Assembly (NCBI GenBank): GCA_050249235.1
Contig: JBFWQW010000021.1
Coordinates: forward strand, 1 to 35,803
DNA: 35,803 nt
Source: JAEKLB01 sp050249235
GTDB lineage: Bacteria > Actinomycetota > Acidimicrobiia > Acidimicrobiales > CADCSY01
Reading direction: 5' to 3'
A program made the position numbers and the translations under genes. Below, piece after piece: positions 1 to 8,673 of the stretch; position 1 is the first letter of the stretch; every line of letters starts with the position of its first letter. Under the pieces are notes generated by a model. The model had not been told where the DNA came from. It ran no database searches and was given only the letters and a program-made list of their open reading frames with translations.

Positions 1-1
1 C

Positions 2-217
2 TACAACCTCCACGACGGCGAGCTCACCGACGAGCGGCGCAGCGCCATCCGGGGCCACCTCGAGGAGTGTCCCGACAGCTTCGGCGGCTACGACTTCGAG
101 GTCGAGCTGCGCCAGGTGGTCTCGGCGTCCTGCAAGGAGGAGGTGCCCGAGGCCCTGCGCCACCGGGTGGCCGCCGCCCTCGCCGATCTGCTCCACGAGG
201 AGACCGGCCGGTCCTGA
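2..217 (+). CDS. Mycothiol-system anti-sigma factor (RsrA/ZAS type), 3' part
   Basis: The C-terminal 71 residues of a small anti-sigma factor; the 5' end lies outside the window. The segment with His-Leu-Glu-Glu-Cys followed by a short helix and a late Ser-Cys before 'VPEALRHRV' matches the zinc-associated anti-sigma (ZAS) family that holds a SigR/SigH-type ECF sigma factor and releases it on thiol oxidation. RsrA has H-x3-C-x2-C; here the first Cys is present but the residue at the second Cys position is Ser (C-P-D-S). The partner sigma gene should lie immediately upstream. Family assignment is fairly secure from length and layout, but redox function is uncertain because the N-terminus cannot be seen and one classical ligand is missing. 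Confidence 0.7.
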   Translation, partial: YNLHDGELTDERRSAIRGHLEECPDSFGGYDFEVELRQVVSASCKEEVPEALRHRVAAALADLLHEETGRS

Positions 218-267
218 TCCCGGCGCGCGTCGCCGCCACCCACCGGGGCCGAAGTCCGCGCTTCACG

Positions 268-334
268 GTGATCCCCGGGCGCGCTTCGCTGCGATCCCCG
301 GCGCGCTTCGCTGCGATCCCCGGCGCGCTTCGCT
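268..334. repeat. Three tandem copies of a 22-bp unit
   Basis: The unit GCGATCCCCGGCGCGCTTCGCT is present exactly at 291-312 and 313-334, and with two differences (one an extra G) at 268-290. It lies in the 147-base gap between the anti-sigma gene and the next ORF, just ahead of a putative -10 element. There are no spacers, so it is not a CRISPR array. Function unknown. Confidence 0.85.
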
Positions 335-352
335 GTGCTCCAGGCGAACCCG

Positions 353-358
353 TACGAT
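353..358 (+). promoter_or_regulatory. Putative leaderless -10 element TACGAT
   Basis: TACGAT ends 6 nt before the ATG at 365, the spacing expected when transcription starts at the start codon. No clear -35. It would drive the small membrane ORF, the DUF2342 gene and perhaps tilS. Confidence 0.5.
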
Positions 359-364
359 CGCCCC

Positions 365-493
365 ATGTTCGCCGCCGAGGTCTGGCACTACTGGCTCGCC
401 GTCCCCCTCGCCGCCGGCGCGGTGCTGGCCTCGATCTCGCTGGTCGCCGGCTACCTGCGCAAGGTCCAGTCGGTGAAGTACCCGAAGAAGTAG
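365..493 (+). CDS. Small single-pass membrane protein (42 aa), unknown
   Basis: A 42-residue ORF. Residues about 8-28 form one hydrophobic segment (WLAVPLAAGAVLASISLVAG) followed by a basic tail ending in YPKK, so a small inner-membrane protein with cytoplasmic C-terminus is likely. Support for it being real: an ATG 6 nt after a TACGAT -10-like element, codon usage like the neighbours, and a stop that overlaps the next start by one base (TAGTG), implying translational coupling to the DUF2342 gene. I do not recognise a family and no function is proposed. It is short enough that chance cannot be excluded. Confidence 0.55.
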   Translation: MFAAEVWHYWLAVPLAAGAVLASISLVAGYLRKVQSVKYPKK

Positions 494-1575
494 TGCCCAC
501 GGAGACGGTCGCCTGGGACCTGGCCCAGCGGGTGGCGGCCCGGGTGGGCGGCTCCGACCCCTTCCAGGGCTCGTACCACGTCGACTCGCTCGTCGGCGAC
601 TTCGAGGAGCTCACGGCCGAGGCCGAGGAGCTGGTGGCGGCCGAGACGGGCCTGCGGTCGGCGGCCGGTCCGGCCCGCGTCCGGGTGACCGACCGGGCCG
701 GCTGGGTGGCCGCCAACGTGCGGTCGTTCCGCCGCCTGCTGGCGCCCCTCACCGACCGCCTCCTCACGACCGAGGACGGCGCCACCCGGCGGGGGCCGGG
801 CGCCATCGGCAGCCGGGTGGCCGGCGTCGAGGTGGGCACGATGCTCGGCTGGATGTCGACCCGGGTGCTCGGCCAGTACGACCTCCTGCTCGTCGAGGAC
901 GAGGACCCCGCCGACCAGGACCTCGTGTACTACGTGGGCACCAACGTGCTCGCCCTCGAGCGCCGCTACGCCTTCCCGCCCCGGGAGTTCCGGCTCTGGC
1001 TGGCGCTGCACGAGGTCACGCACCGGGCCCAGTTCACCGGGGTCCCCTGGCTCGGTGCCCACTACCGGTCGATGGTTGACGGCATCCTCGGCTCGGTCGA
1101 TCCCGATCCGGGCCGGCTCACCGACGCCCTCAAGCGGGCGGTCGCCGAGACCCGCGCCGGCCGCAACCCCCTGGACGACGGAGGGCTGGTGGGCCTGCTC
1201 GCCACCGAGGCCCAGCGGGAGACGCTCGACCGGGTCGGCGGGCTGATGGCGCTGCTCGAGGGCCACGGCGACGTGACCATGGACCGGGCCGGGGCCGACC
1301 GGATCCCGTCCGCGCCCCGCTTCTCCCGCGTGCTCCGGGCCCGGCGGGCGGCCCGGCCGGGTCCGGCCTCGCTGGTGCGCAAGCTGGTGGGGCTCGAGGC
1401 CAAGCTGCGCCAGTACGAGCTCGGCGAGGCGTTCATCGCCGAGGTGGAGCGGGCCGGCGGCCCGGGGGTGGTCGCCCTGGCCTGGGAGCGGGCCGAGAAC
1501 CTCCCGACGATGTCCGAGATCCGGTCGCCGTCGAGCTGGCTCGAGCGCCTCGGCCAGCCCGTCCCGGCCGGCTGA
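493..1575 (+). CDS. DUF2342 family zinc-dependent metalloprotease-like protein
   Basis: A 360-aa protein starting with GTG at the stop of the small membrane ORF. It carries an HExxH motif (HEVTH, residues about 173-177, in LWLALHEVTHRAQFTGVPWL), the signature of the actinobacterial DUF2342 / 'coenzyme F420 biosynthesis-associated' family. These proteins usually sit just upstream of tilS, as here. The fold is zincin-like, but to my knowledge the substrate and biological role are not established, and the F420 link is by phylogenetic association only. Upstream residues in the same frame are not used because the family N-terminus fits this GTG. It reads into tilS with a 32-base gap. Confidence 0.85.
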   Translation: MPTETVAWDLAQRVAARVGGSDPFQGSYHVDSLVGDFEELTAEAEELVAAETGLRSAAGPARVRVTDRAGWVAANVRSFRRLLAPLTDRLLTTEDGATRRGPGAIGSRVAGVEVGTMLGWMSTRVLGQYDLLLVEDEDPADQDLVYYVGTNVLALERRYAFPPREFRLWLALHEVTHRAQFTGVPWLGAHYRSMVDGILGSVDPDPGRLTDALKRAVAETRAGRNPLDDGGLVGLLATEAQRETLDRVGGLMALLEGHGDVTMDRAGADRIPSAPRFSRVLRARRAARPGPASLVRKLVGLEAKLRQYELGEAFIAEVERAGGPGVVALAWERAENLPTMSEIRSPSSWLERLGQPVPAG

Positions 1576-1607
1576 GGGGACGGCGTGGCCACGAGCGGGC
1601 GGCCGGC

Positions 1608-2483
1608 GTGACCGGGGTCCTCCTCGGCCGTTGCACCTTCCCTCCGGCCGGGACCGACGTGGTGGCGGGCGTGTCGGGGGGCGTCGACTCGACCGCCCTG
1701 CTGGCCCTGGCCGTCGAGGCCGGCTGCCGGGTCACGGCCGTCCACGTCGACCACGGCCTGCGGGCCGGCTCCGGCGCCGAGGCCGGCCACGTGGCCCGGC
1801 TGGCCGAGCGCCTTGGCGCCGGCTTCCGATCCGAGCGGGTGACGGTGCGGCCCGGCCCGAACCTCGAGGCCCGGGCGAGGGAGGCCAGGCTCGAGGCGCT
1901 GGGACCGGGTGCCATGACGGGCCACACCGCCGACGACCAGGCCGAGACCGTGCTGCTGCGGCTGCTGCGGGGGTCCGGCCTCGACGGGCTGGCCGGCATG
2001 CGGCCGGGACCGACCAAGCCCATCCTGGGCCTGCGCCGCCGGGAGACCCGGGGCCTTTGCACCCAGCTCGGGCTGCCCTTCCTCGACGACCCCAGCAACG
2101 CCGACCCGGCGTTCCGCCGGAACCGGGTGCGGTCGGAGGTCCTCCCCCTCCTCGACGACGTCGCCGACCGCGACGCCGGTGCCCTCCTGGCCCGGGCGGC
2201 CGGTCTGCTGGAGGAGGACGCCAGGCTCCTCGACGAGCTGGCCGGCGCCGTCGACCCGACCATCGTGGCCTCGCTGCGGGCCGCGCCCGCCCCGCTGGCC
2301 CGACGGGCCGTGCGCCGGTGGCTGGCGGTCGGCGGCTACCCGCCCGACCTGGCGACGGTCGAGCGGGTCCTCGCCGTCGCCCGGGGGGACGCCCTGGCCG
2401 CGGAGGTCGGCGCCGGTCGGCGGGTGCGGCGCTCGAAGGGTCGGCTGCTGCTCGAGTCGCCGGCGACCATCCCGATGCGCTGA
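1608..2483 (+). CDS. tilS: tRNA(Ile)-lysidine synthase
   Basis: TilS ligates lysine to C34 of tRNA-Ile(CAU), using ATP, so that the tRNA reads AUA instead of AUG. The PP-loop motif SGGVDS is at residues 23-28, followed by the VDHGLR segment and the TGHTADDQAETVLLRLLRG region typical of the family. At 291 aa it is a short form lacking most of the C-terminal domains of the E. coli enzyme, which is usual in actinobacteria. The GTG at 1608 places the motif at the expected distance from the N-terminus. It is followed by hpt after 53 bases. Confidence 0.93.
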   Translation: MTGVLLGRCTFPPAGTDVVAGVSGGVDSTALLALAVEAGCRVTAVHVDHGLRAGSGAEAGHVARLAERLGAGFRSERVTVRPGPNLEARAREARLEALGPGAMTGHTADDQAETVLLRLLRGSGLDGLAGMRPGPTKPILGLRRRETRGLCTQLGLPFLDDPSNADPAFRRNRVRSEVLPLLDDVADRDAGALLARAAGLLEEDARLLDELAGAVDPTIVASLRAAPAPLARRAVRRWLAVGGYPPDLATVERVLAVARGDALAAEVGAGRRVRRSKGRLLLESPATIPMR

Positions 2484-2523
2484 CCGGCGTCACCCGCCGT
2501 CCCGACCGGCGACGGGACGGCTC

Positions 2524-2529
2524 TAACGT
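2524..2529 (+). promoter_or_regulatory. Putative leaderless -10 element TAACGT for hpt
   Basis: TAACGT ends 7 nt before the hpt GTG at 2537. There is no good -35. The position suggests transcription initiates at or next to the start codon. Confidence 0.5.
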
Positions 2530-2536
2530 CGGCGGC

Positions 2537-3097
2537 GTGCGCCCTCCCGCCCCTCACGACACCAACCCCGAGCTGGGCGACGTCGTGGTCGGCGCCGAGG
2601 AGCTCCAGGCCCGCATCGTGGAGCTGGGCCGGGCCATCACGGAGGACTACAGGGGCCGGACGCCGCTGCTGGTGGGGGTGCTGAAGGGCGCGTTCGTCTT
2701 CATGGCCGACCTCGCCAAGGCGATCGAGCTGCCGGCCGAGTTCGACTTCATGGCGGTGGCGTCCTACGGCAGCGCGACCAAGACCAGCGGGGTGGTCCGC
2801 ATCGTGAAGGATCTCGACCTCGACCTCACGGGGCGTGACGTGCTGCTGGTCGAGGACATCGTCGACAGCGGCCTCACCCTGGCCTATCTCCGCCGGAACC
2901 TGCTGGCCAGGGCACCGGCCAGCCTCGAGATCTGCGCGCTCTTCGTGAGGGAGGGCCTGGCCGCGGTGACGCTCGACCTCAAGTACACCGGCTTTCACAT
3001 CCCGCCCGAGTTCGTCGTCGGCTACGGCCTCGACGTGGCCGAGCGCTACCGCAACCTGCCCTTCGTCTGTGCCTACCGGGAGCCCGAACGCCGGTAG
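2537..3097 (+). CDS. hpt: Hypoxanthine phosphoribosyltransferase
   Basis: A 186-aa type I phosphoribosyltransferase for purine salvage, converting hypoxanthine or guanine with PRPP to IMP or GMP. The PRPP-binding loop is clear (VLLVEDIVDSGLTL), preceded by the flexible-loop region ASYGSATKTSG and followed by the family C-terminal FVVGYGLDVAERYRNLPFV. The frame is open far upstream through tilS, but only the GTG at 2537 gives the family length. It lies between tilS and ftsH, the same order as in many Gram-positive bacteria. Its TAG stop forms part of a TAGCCT -10-like hexamer ahead of ftsH. Confidence 0.95.
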   Translation: MRPPAPHDTNPELGDVVVGAEELQARIVELGRAITEDYRGRTPLLVGVLKGAFVFMADLAKAIELPAEFDFMAVASYGSATKTSGVVRIVKDLDLDLTGRDVLLVEDIVDSGLTLAYLRRNLLARAPASLEICALFVREGLAAVTLDLKYTGFHIPPEFVVGYGLDVAERYRNLPFVCAYREPERR

Positions 3098-3100
3098 CCT
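3095..3100 (+). promoter_or_regulatory. Putative -10 element TAGCCT ahead of ftsH
   Basis: TAGCCT ends 10 nt before the ftsH GTG and includes the hpt stop codon. It would give a leader of only a few bases. No convincing -35. Confidence 0.35.
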
Positions 3101-3110
3101 GATCGACCCA

Positions 3111-5012
<1,902 letters not shown>

Positions 5013-5041
5013 CCGGAGCCGGCGTGACGGGAGGGAGCGCG

Positions 5042-5674
5042 GTGGGAGCGGAGAACCAGGACGGAGGCCAGGTCGGCTACGGGGTCGACGGCGAGGGGGG
5101 TCGGATCGACCTCGACCGCATCGCCGCCGCCGTCCGGGAGATCCTCTACGCCATCGGCGAGGACCCGAGCCGCGACGGTCTGCAGGACACCCCCGACCGG
5201 GTGGCCCGGATGTACGCCGAGATCTTCGCCGGCCTGCACGAGGTGGCCGACCACCACCTCCAGGTGACCTTCGAGGCCGGCCACGACGAGATGGTCATGG
5301 TGCGCGACATCCCGCTCTACAGCGCCTGCGAGCACCACCTGATCCCCTTCATCGGCCGGGCCCACGTGGCCTACATCCCCGGTGAGGACGGGCGCATCAC
5401 CGGCCTGTCGAAGCTGGCCCGCCTGGTCGACGCCTACGCCAAGCGTCCCCAGGTGCAGGAGCGGCTCACCGGCCAGATCGCCGACGAGATCGAGCGCACG
5501 CTCACGCCCAGGGGGGTCCTCGTCGTGCTCGAGGCCGAGCACCTGTGCATGTCGATGCGGGGCATCCGCAAGCCGGGGACGAGCACCGTCACCTCGGCCG
5601 TCCGGGGCCTGTTCCGCGACAACCCGGCCACGCGGGCCGAGGCCATGGACTTCATCCACCGGGGCTCCCGGTGA
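5042..5674 (+). CDS. folE: GTP cyclohydrolase I
   Basis: FolE converts GTP to 7,8-dihydroneopterin triphosphate, the first step of tetrahydrofolate synthesis. Counting from GTG 5042 (210 aa), the zinc ligands are Cys96 and His99 (SACEHHLIPF) and Cys169 (EHLCMSMRGI), with the conserved RPQVQERLT stretch between. GTG 5042 is chosen because GGAGGG ends 6 nt upstream; GTG 5024 and GTG 5009 (overlapping the ftsH stop) are in-frame alternatives with weaker or no ribosome-binding site and would add only a poorly conserved N-terminal tail. It heads the folE-folP-folB-folK cluster. Confidence 0.95.
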   Translation: MGAENQDGGQVGYGVDGEGGRIDLDRIAAAVREILYAIGEDPSRDGLQDTPDRVARMYAEIFAGLHEVADHHLQVTFEAGHDEMVMVRDIPLYSACEHHLIPFIGRAHVAYIPGEDGRITGLSKLARLVDAYAKRPQVQERLTGQIADEIERTLTPRGVLVVLEAEHLCMSMRGIRKPGTSTVTSAVRGLFRDNPATRAEAMDFIHRGSR

Positions 5675-5692
5675 GCCGGGCGCGGTGAGGCG

Positions 5693-6475
5693 GTGGCACC
5701 ACTGGTGATGGGCATCCTCAACGTCACCCCCGACTCGTTCTCCGACGGCGGGCGCTGGTTCGACCGCGACGCCGCCGTCGCCCACGGGCTCCGGCTGGCG
5801 GCCGAGGGGGCGGCGATCGTCGACGTCGGCGGCGAGTCGACCCGACCCGGGGCCACGCCGGTCGACCCGGCCGAGGAGCGACGGCGGGTCGTGCCCGTCA
5901 TCGAGGCCCTCCGGTCGCACGTGCGGGTCTCGGTCGACACCAGGCGGGCGTCGGTTGCCGAGGCCGCCATCGAGGCCGGGGCCACCCTCGTCAACGACGT
6001 GTCCGCGTCGCTCTGGGAGGTCGCCGCGGCCGGCTCGGTCGGCTGGGTGGCCATGCACATGCAGGGCGAGCCGGCCACCATGCAGGACGCCCCGACCTAC
6101 GGCGACGTGCTCGCCGAGGTGCGCGACCACCTGGTGGCGCGGGCGGAGCAGGCGCAGGCCGCCGGCGTCGGCGAGGTGTGGATCGACCCCGGCATCGGCT
6201 TCGGGAAGACCGACGCCCAGAGCCTGGCCCTGCTCCGCGGCACCGACGTCCTCGCCGCCACCGGCTTCCCCGTCCTCGTGGGGACGAGCCGCAAGGGCCT
6301 CCTCGGCCGCCTCACCGGCGGCGCCGGCGTCGACGACCGGCTGGAGGCGTCGCTGGCCTCGGCCGTGGTGGCCGCCGCCCTCGGTGCCGGCATGGTCAGG
6401 GTCCACGACGTGGCCGCCACGGTCCAGGCCATGCGGATCGTGGGCGAGCCGGTGGCCGGGGTGGGGATCGCATGA
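5693..6475 (+). CDS. folP: Dihydropteroate synthase
   Basis: A 260-aa TIM-barrel enzyme that condenses 6-hydroxymethyl-7,8-dihydropterin diphosphate with p-aminobenzoate; the target of sulfonamides. The N-terminal ILNVTPDSFSDGG motif, the DVGGESTRPGA phosphate-binding loop and the later IDPGIGFGKT and GTSRKG motifs are all present. The GTG start is 18 bases after folE with GGTGAGG just upstream. The stop overlaps the start of the next gene (ATGA), so the phosphatase-like gene is translationally coupled to it. Confidence 0.95.
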   Translation: MAPLVMGILNVTPDSFSDGGRWFDRDAAVAHGLRLAAEGAAIVDVGGESTRPGATPVDPAEERRRVVPVIEALRSHVRVSVDTRRASVAEAAIEAGATLVNDVSASLWEVAAAGSVGWVAMHMQGEPATMQDAPTYGDVLAEVRDHLVARAEQAQAAGVGEVWIDPGIGFGKTDAQSLALLRGTDVLAATGFPVLVGTSRKGLLGRLTGGAGVDDRLEASLASAVVAAALGAGMVRVHDVAATVQAMRIVGEPVAGVGIA

Positions 6476-6984
6476 AGGGCAAGTGGGCCCAGGGCATCGT
6501 GCCCCGCAACTTCACCTGGGTGATCAAGGACCAGCTGGCCGTGTGCGAGCGGCCCGGCGGCTACGGCGCCAACCACCGCCGGGTTCGCCGCCAGGAGGAG
6601 ATCGTCTGGATCCGGGAGCAGGGCTTCGCGGTGGTCGTGAGCCTGCTGGCCTCGCCCCACAACCTGCACGCCTACGAGGAGCTGGGCGTCGCCTACCGCC
6701 ACCACCCGTTCGGACCGCACGACGACGTGGCCGGCGCCCTCTCGCCGTTCTGGGAGGAGCTCCGCCGGCTCCTCGCCGGCGGCGACAAGGTGCTCGTGCA
6801 CCACGACGAGGTGGGCGACCGCCTCGAGGGCGCCGTCGCCGGCTACCTCGTCTTCGCCGGGATGGTGCCCGAGGAGCCGCGGGCCGTGTCGGTCGTCGAG
6901 CAGGTCATGCAGCGCCCGCTCGGGCCGCTCGGCCGCGAGATCGTCGGCGTGGCCGCCCGCGTCCGCGATGCCCGGGGCGCGTGA
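6472..6984 (+). CDS. Cys-less dual-specificity-phosphatase-like protein within the folate operon
   Basis: A 170-aa protein coupled to folP by ATGA and overlapping or abutting folB. The layout resembles a small protein-tyrosine/dual-specificity phosphatase: an N-terminal FTWVIKDQLAVCERP segment, a strand-helix 'WIREQGFAVVVSLLAS', a Tyr/His/Asp loop, a helix, then KVLVHH-DEVGD-R. The last piece aligns with the P-loop HCx5R, but the catalytic Cys position is His (H111) with Arg117 at the correct spacing; the P-loop Gly (V114) and the Ser/Thr after Arg (L118) are also lost. If the fold is right, classical cysteinyl-phosphate catalysis is impossible. It could be a pseudophosphatase, a binding protein, or a different phosphohydrolase, for example acting on dihydroneopterin triphosphate, a step with no gene in this cluster. 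The fold is my inference from motifs. Confidence 0.6.
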   Translation: MKGKWAQGIVPRNFTWVIKDQLAVCERPGGYGANHRRVRRQEEIVWIREQGFAVVVSLLASPHNLHAYEELGVAYRHHPFGPHDDVAGALSPFWEELRRLLAGGDKVLVHHDEVGDRLEGAVAGYLVFAGMVPEEPRAVSVVEQVMQRPLGPLGREIVGVAARVRDARGA

Positions 6985-7009
6985 CGCCGGCCGGGGGGCG
7001 AGCGAGGCG

Positions 7010-7372
7010 GTGAACGACCGCATCGAGCTGCGGGGGCTGCGCTTCGCCGCCCTCGTCGGTGCCCTGCCCGAGGAGCGCGATCGGCACCAGCCCATCGAGG
7101 TCGACGTCGACGTCGAGGCCGACCTGGCCGTGGCCGGCGGCTCCGACCTCCTGGCCGACACCATCGACTACGGGGCGCTCTGCGCCGCGGTCGAGGCCGA
7201 GGTGGGTGCCGGTCACGTGGCCCTGCTCGAGCGGCTTGCCGAGCGGCTGGCCGGCGCCGTGCTGGCGGCCGACGGGCGGGTCGCCGCCGTCACGGTCGCC
7301 GTCCGCAAGCTGCGCCCGCCCGTGCCCCAGCACCTCGACACCTCGGGCGTGAGGATCCGTCGGGCCCGGTGA
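7010..7372 (+). CDS. folB: Dihydroneopterin aldolase
   Basis: FolB cleaves 7,8-dihydroneopterin to 6-hydroxymethyl-7,8-dihydropterin and glycolaldehyde. From GTG 7010 the protein is 120 aa, the usual family length, with the PEERDRHQPIEVDV active-site region, the DTIDYGAL stretch and a C-terminal VRKLRPPVP containing the conserved Lys. An in-frame ATG at 6968 inside the upstream gene would add 14 residues and cannot be excluded. The stop overlaps the folK start (GTGA). Confidence 0.92.
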   Translation: MNDRIELRGLRFAALVGALPEERDRHQPIEVDVDVEADLAVAGGSDLLADTIDYGALCAAVEAEVGAGHVALLERLAERLAGAVLAADGRVAAVTVAVRKLRPPVPQHLDTSGVRIRRAR

Positions 7373-7821
7373 GGGCGTTCCTCGGCATCGGGTCGAACCT
7401 CGGTGACCGGCTGGCCATCCTCCGCCGGGCGGTTGCCGGCGTCCCGGACCGGGTGGCGGTGTCGCCCGTCTACGAGACCGACCCGGTCGGCGGCCCGGAC
7501 CAGGGCGCCTTCCTGAACGCCGTGGTGGAGCTCGACACCGAGCGGTCGCCCCGCGCGCTGCTCGAGGTCTGCCAGGCGCTCGAGCAGCGGGCCAGGCGGG
7601 TGCGGCTCGAGCGCTGGGGGCCCCGCACCCTCGACGTCGACGTGCTGCTGGTCGGGGACCTGGCGGTGGCCGACGACGATCTGGTCGTGCCCCATCCCCG
7701 GCTCTGGGAGCGCCGGTTCGTGCTGGCCCCCCTCCGCGACCTCGCGCCCGACCTGGTGTCGGTCGAGCAGGTCGCCGCCGCCGGCGGCGAGGTGCGCCGG
7801 ACCGACCTGTCGCTGGACTGA
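7369..7821 (+). CDS. folK: 2-amino-4-hydroxy-6-hydroxymethyldihydropteridine diphosphokinase
   Basis: A 150-aa HPPK that transfers pyrophosphate from ATP to 6-hydroxymethyl-7,8-dihydropterin, making the FolP substrate. Family signatures are the N-terminal FLGIGSNLGDR, the central ERWGPRTLDVDVLL with the metal-binding Asp pair, and VPHPRLWERRFVLAPL. The GTG start overlaps the folB stop by four bases, completing a tightly packed folate operon. The next gene begins 126 bases downstream behind its own promoter. Confidence 0.95.
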   Translation: MRAFLGIGSNLGDRLAILRRAVAGVPDRVAVSPVYETDPVGGPDQGAFLNAVVELDTERSPRALLEVCQALEQRARRVRLERWGPRTLDVDVLLVGDLAVADDDLVVPHPRLWERRFVLAPLRDLAPDLVSVEQVAAAGGEVRRTDLSLD

Positions 7822-7885
7822 GCCCCGCCACCACAGGCCGGCGCCTCGACGGCCCGGCGTCTCGACGGAGTCGGGCACCGGCCCG

Positions 7886-7891
7886 TAGCCT
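7886..7891 (+). promoter_or_regulatory. Putative -10 element TAGCCT for the pan/nad operon
   Basis: TAGCCT lies in the 126-base gap after folK. It would give a leader of about 50 nt ending in GAGGAGA (7932-7938), a good ribosome-binding site 9 nt before ATG 7948. A 13-bp direct repeat with one mismatch (GGCG-C/T-CTCGACGG, at 7840-7852 and 7856-7868) lies just upstream and could be a regulator site. Confidence 0.4.
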
Positions 7892-7947
7892 GGGCGCCAC
7901 GAGCGGCACCCACCCCGGGGCCGCATCCGACGAGGAGACGGCATCGC

Positions 7948-8673
7948 ATGCCCGTGCTGCGCGTCATCGGGCCCGGTCGGGCCGGCAGCTCGTTCGCCGC
8001 CGCCCTGGCCGCGGCGGGGTGGCAGGTGCTCCAGCCGGTCCGCCGCGGCGACGACCCGGCGGGTGCGGCCGCCGGTGCCGACCTGCTCGTGGTGGCCACG
8101 CCCGACGCCGCCGTCGCCGGGGTGGCCGCGTCGGTCGAGCCCGTCGAGCGCACCGTCGTCCTGCACCTCTCGGGCAGCCTCACCCTCGACGCGCTGGCCC
8201 CGCACGCCCGCCGGGCATCCGTCCACCCGCTGCGGAGCATCCCGACGCCCGACACGCCGCTCGCCGGGGCCTGGTTCGCGGTGGCGGGCGACCCGATGGC
8301 CGCCACCCTGGTCGATGCCATGGGGGGCCGGAAGGTGGCCGTCGACGACGCCGACCGCGTCGCCTACCACGCGGCCGCCTGCATCGCCTCCAACCACCTC
8401 GTGGCCCTGCTCGGGCAGGTCGAGCGGGTGGCCGCATCGGCGGGCGTGCCCTTCGAGGCCTACGTCGAGCTGGTCCGCCAGACCGTCGACAACGTGGCCC
8501 GGCTCGGCCCGGCGGCGGCCCTCACCGGACCGGTGCGACGGGGCGACCTCGAGACCGTGGCCCGTCACCTGGCTGCCATCCACCCGGGCGAGCGGCCCGC
8601 CTACGAGGCGATGGCGGCCGCGGCGTCGAAACTGGTGCCCGTGCCCACCCCGGACCAGCGCGGCGGCTCGTGA
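7948..8673 (+). CDS. Rossmann-like and DUF2520 domain protein
   Basis: A 241-aa protein with an N-terminal NAD(P)-binding fold (VIGPGRAGSSFAAALAAAGW, residues about 6-25, with GxGxxG-like GPGRAG) and a C-terminal helical DUF2520 domain, the arrangement of 6-phosphogluconate/ketopantoate-type reductases. The HPLRSIP and 'YHAAACIASNHLVALL' segments are typical of the family. It is coupled to panC by a GTGA overlap. There is no panE or panB in the window, and a PanE-independent ketopantoate reductase (PanG) is known elsewhere, so it may supply pantoate. That function is inferred from context only. Confidence 0.8.
   Translation: MPVLRVIGPGRAGSSFAAALAAAGWQVLQPVRRGDDPAGAAAGADLLVVATPDAAVAGVAASVEPVERTVVLHLSGSLTLDALAPHARRASVHPLRSIPTPDTPLAGAWFAVAGDPMAATLVDAMGGRKVAVDDADRVAYHAAACIASNHLVALLGQVERVAASAGVPFEAYVELVRQTVDNVARLGPAAALTGPVRRGDLETVARHLAAIHPGERPAYEAMAAAASKLVPVPTPDQRGGS

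Noticed and set aside
268..334. Tandem repeats considered as a CRISPR array
   Set aside because: The units directly abut with no spacers, there are only three copies and no cas genes.
3069..3110. Earlier GTG start for ftsH
   Set aside because: It lies inside hpt and would add a non-family N-terminal extension before the first membrane helix.
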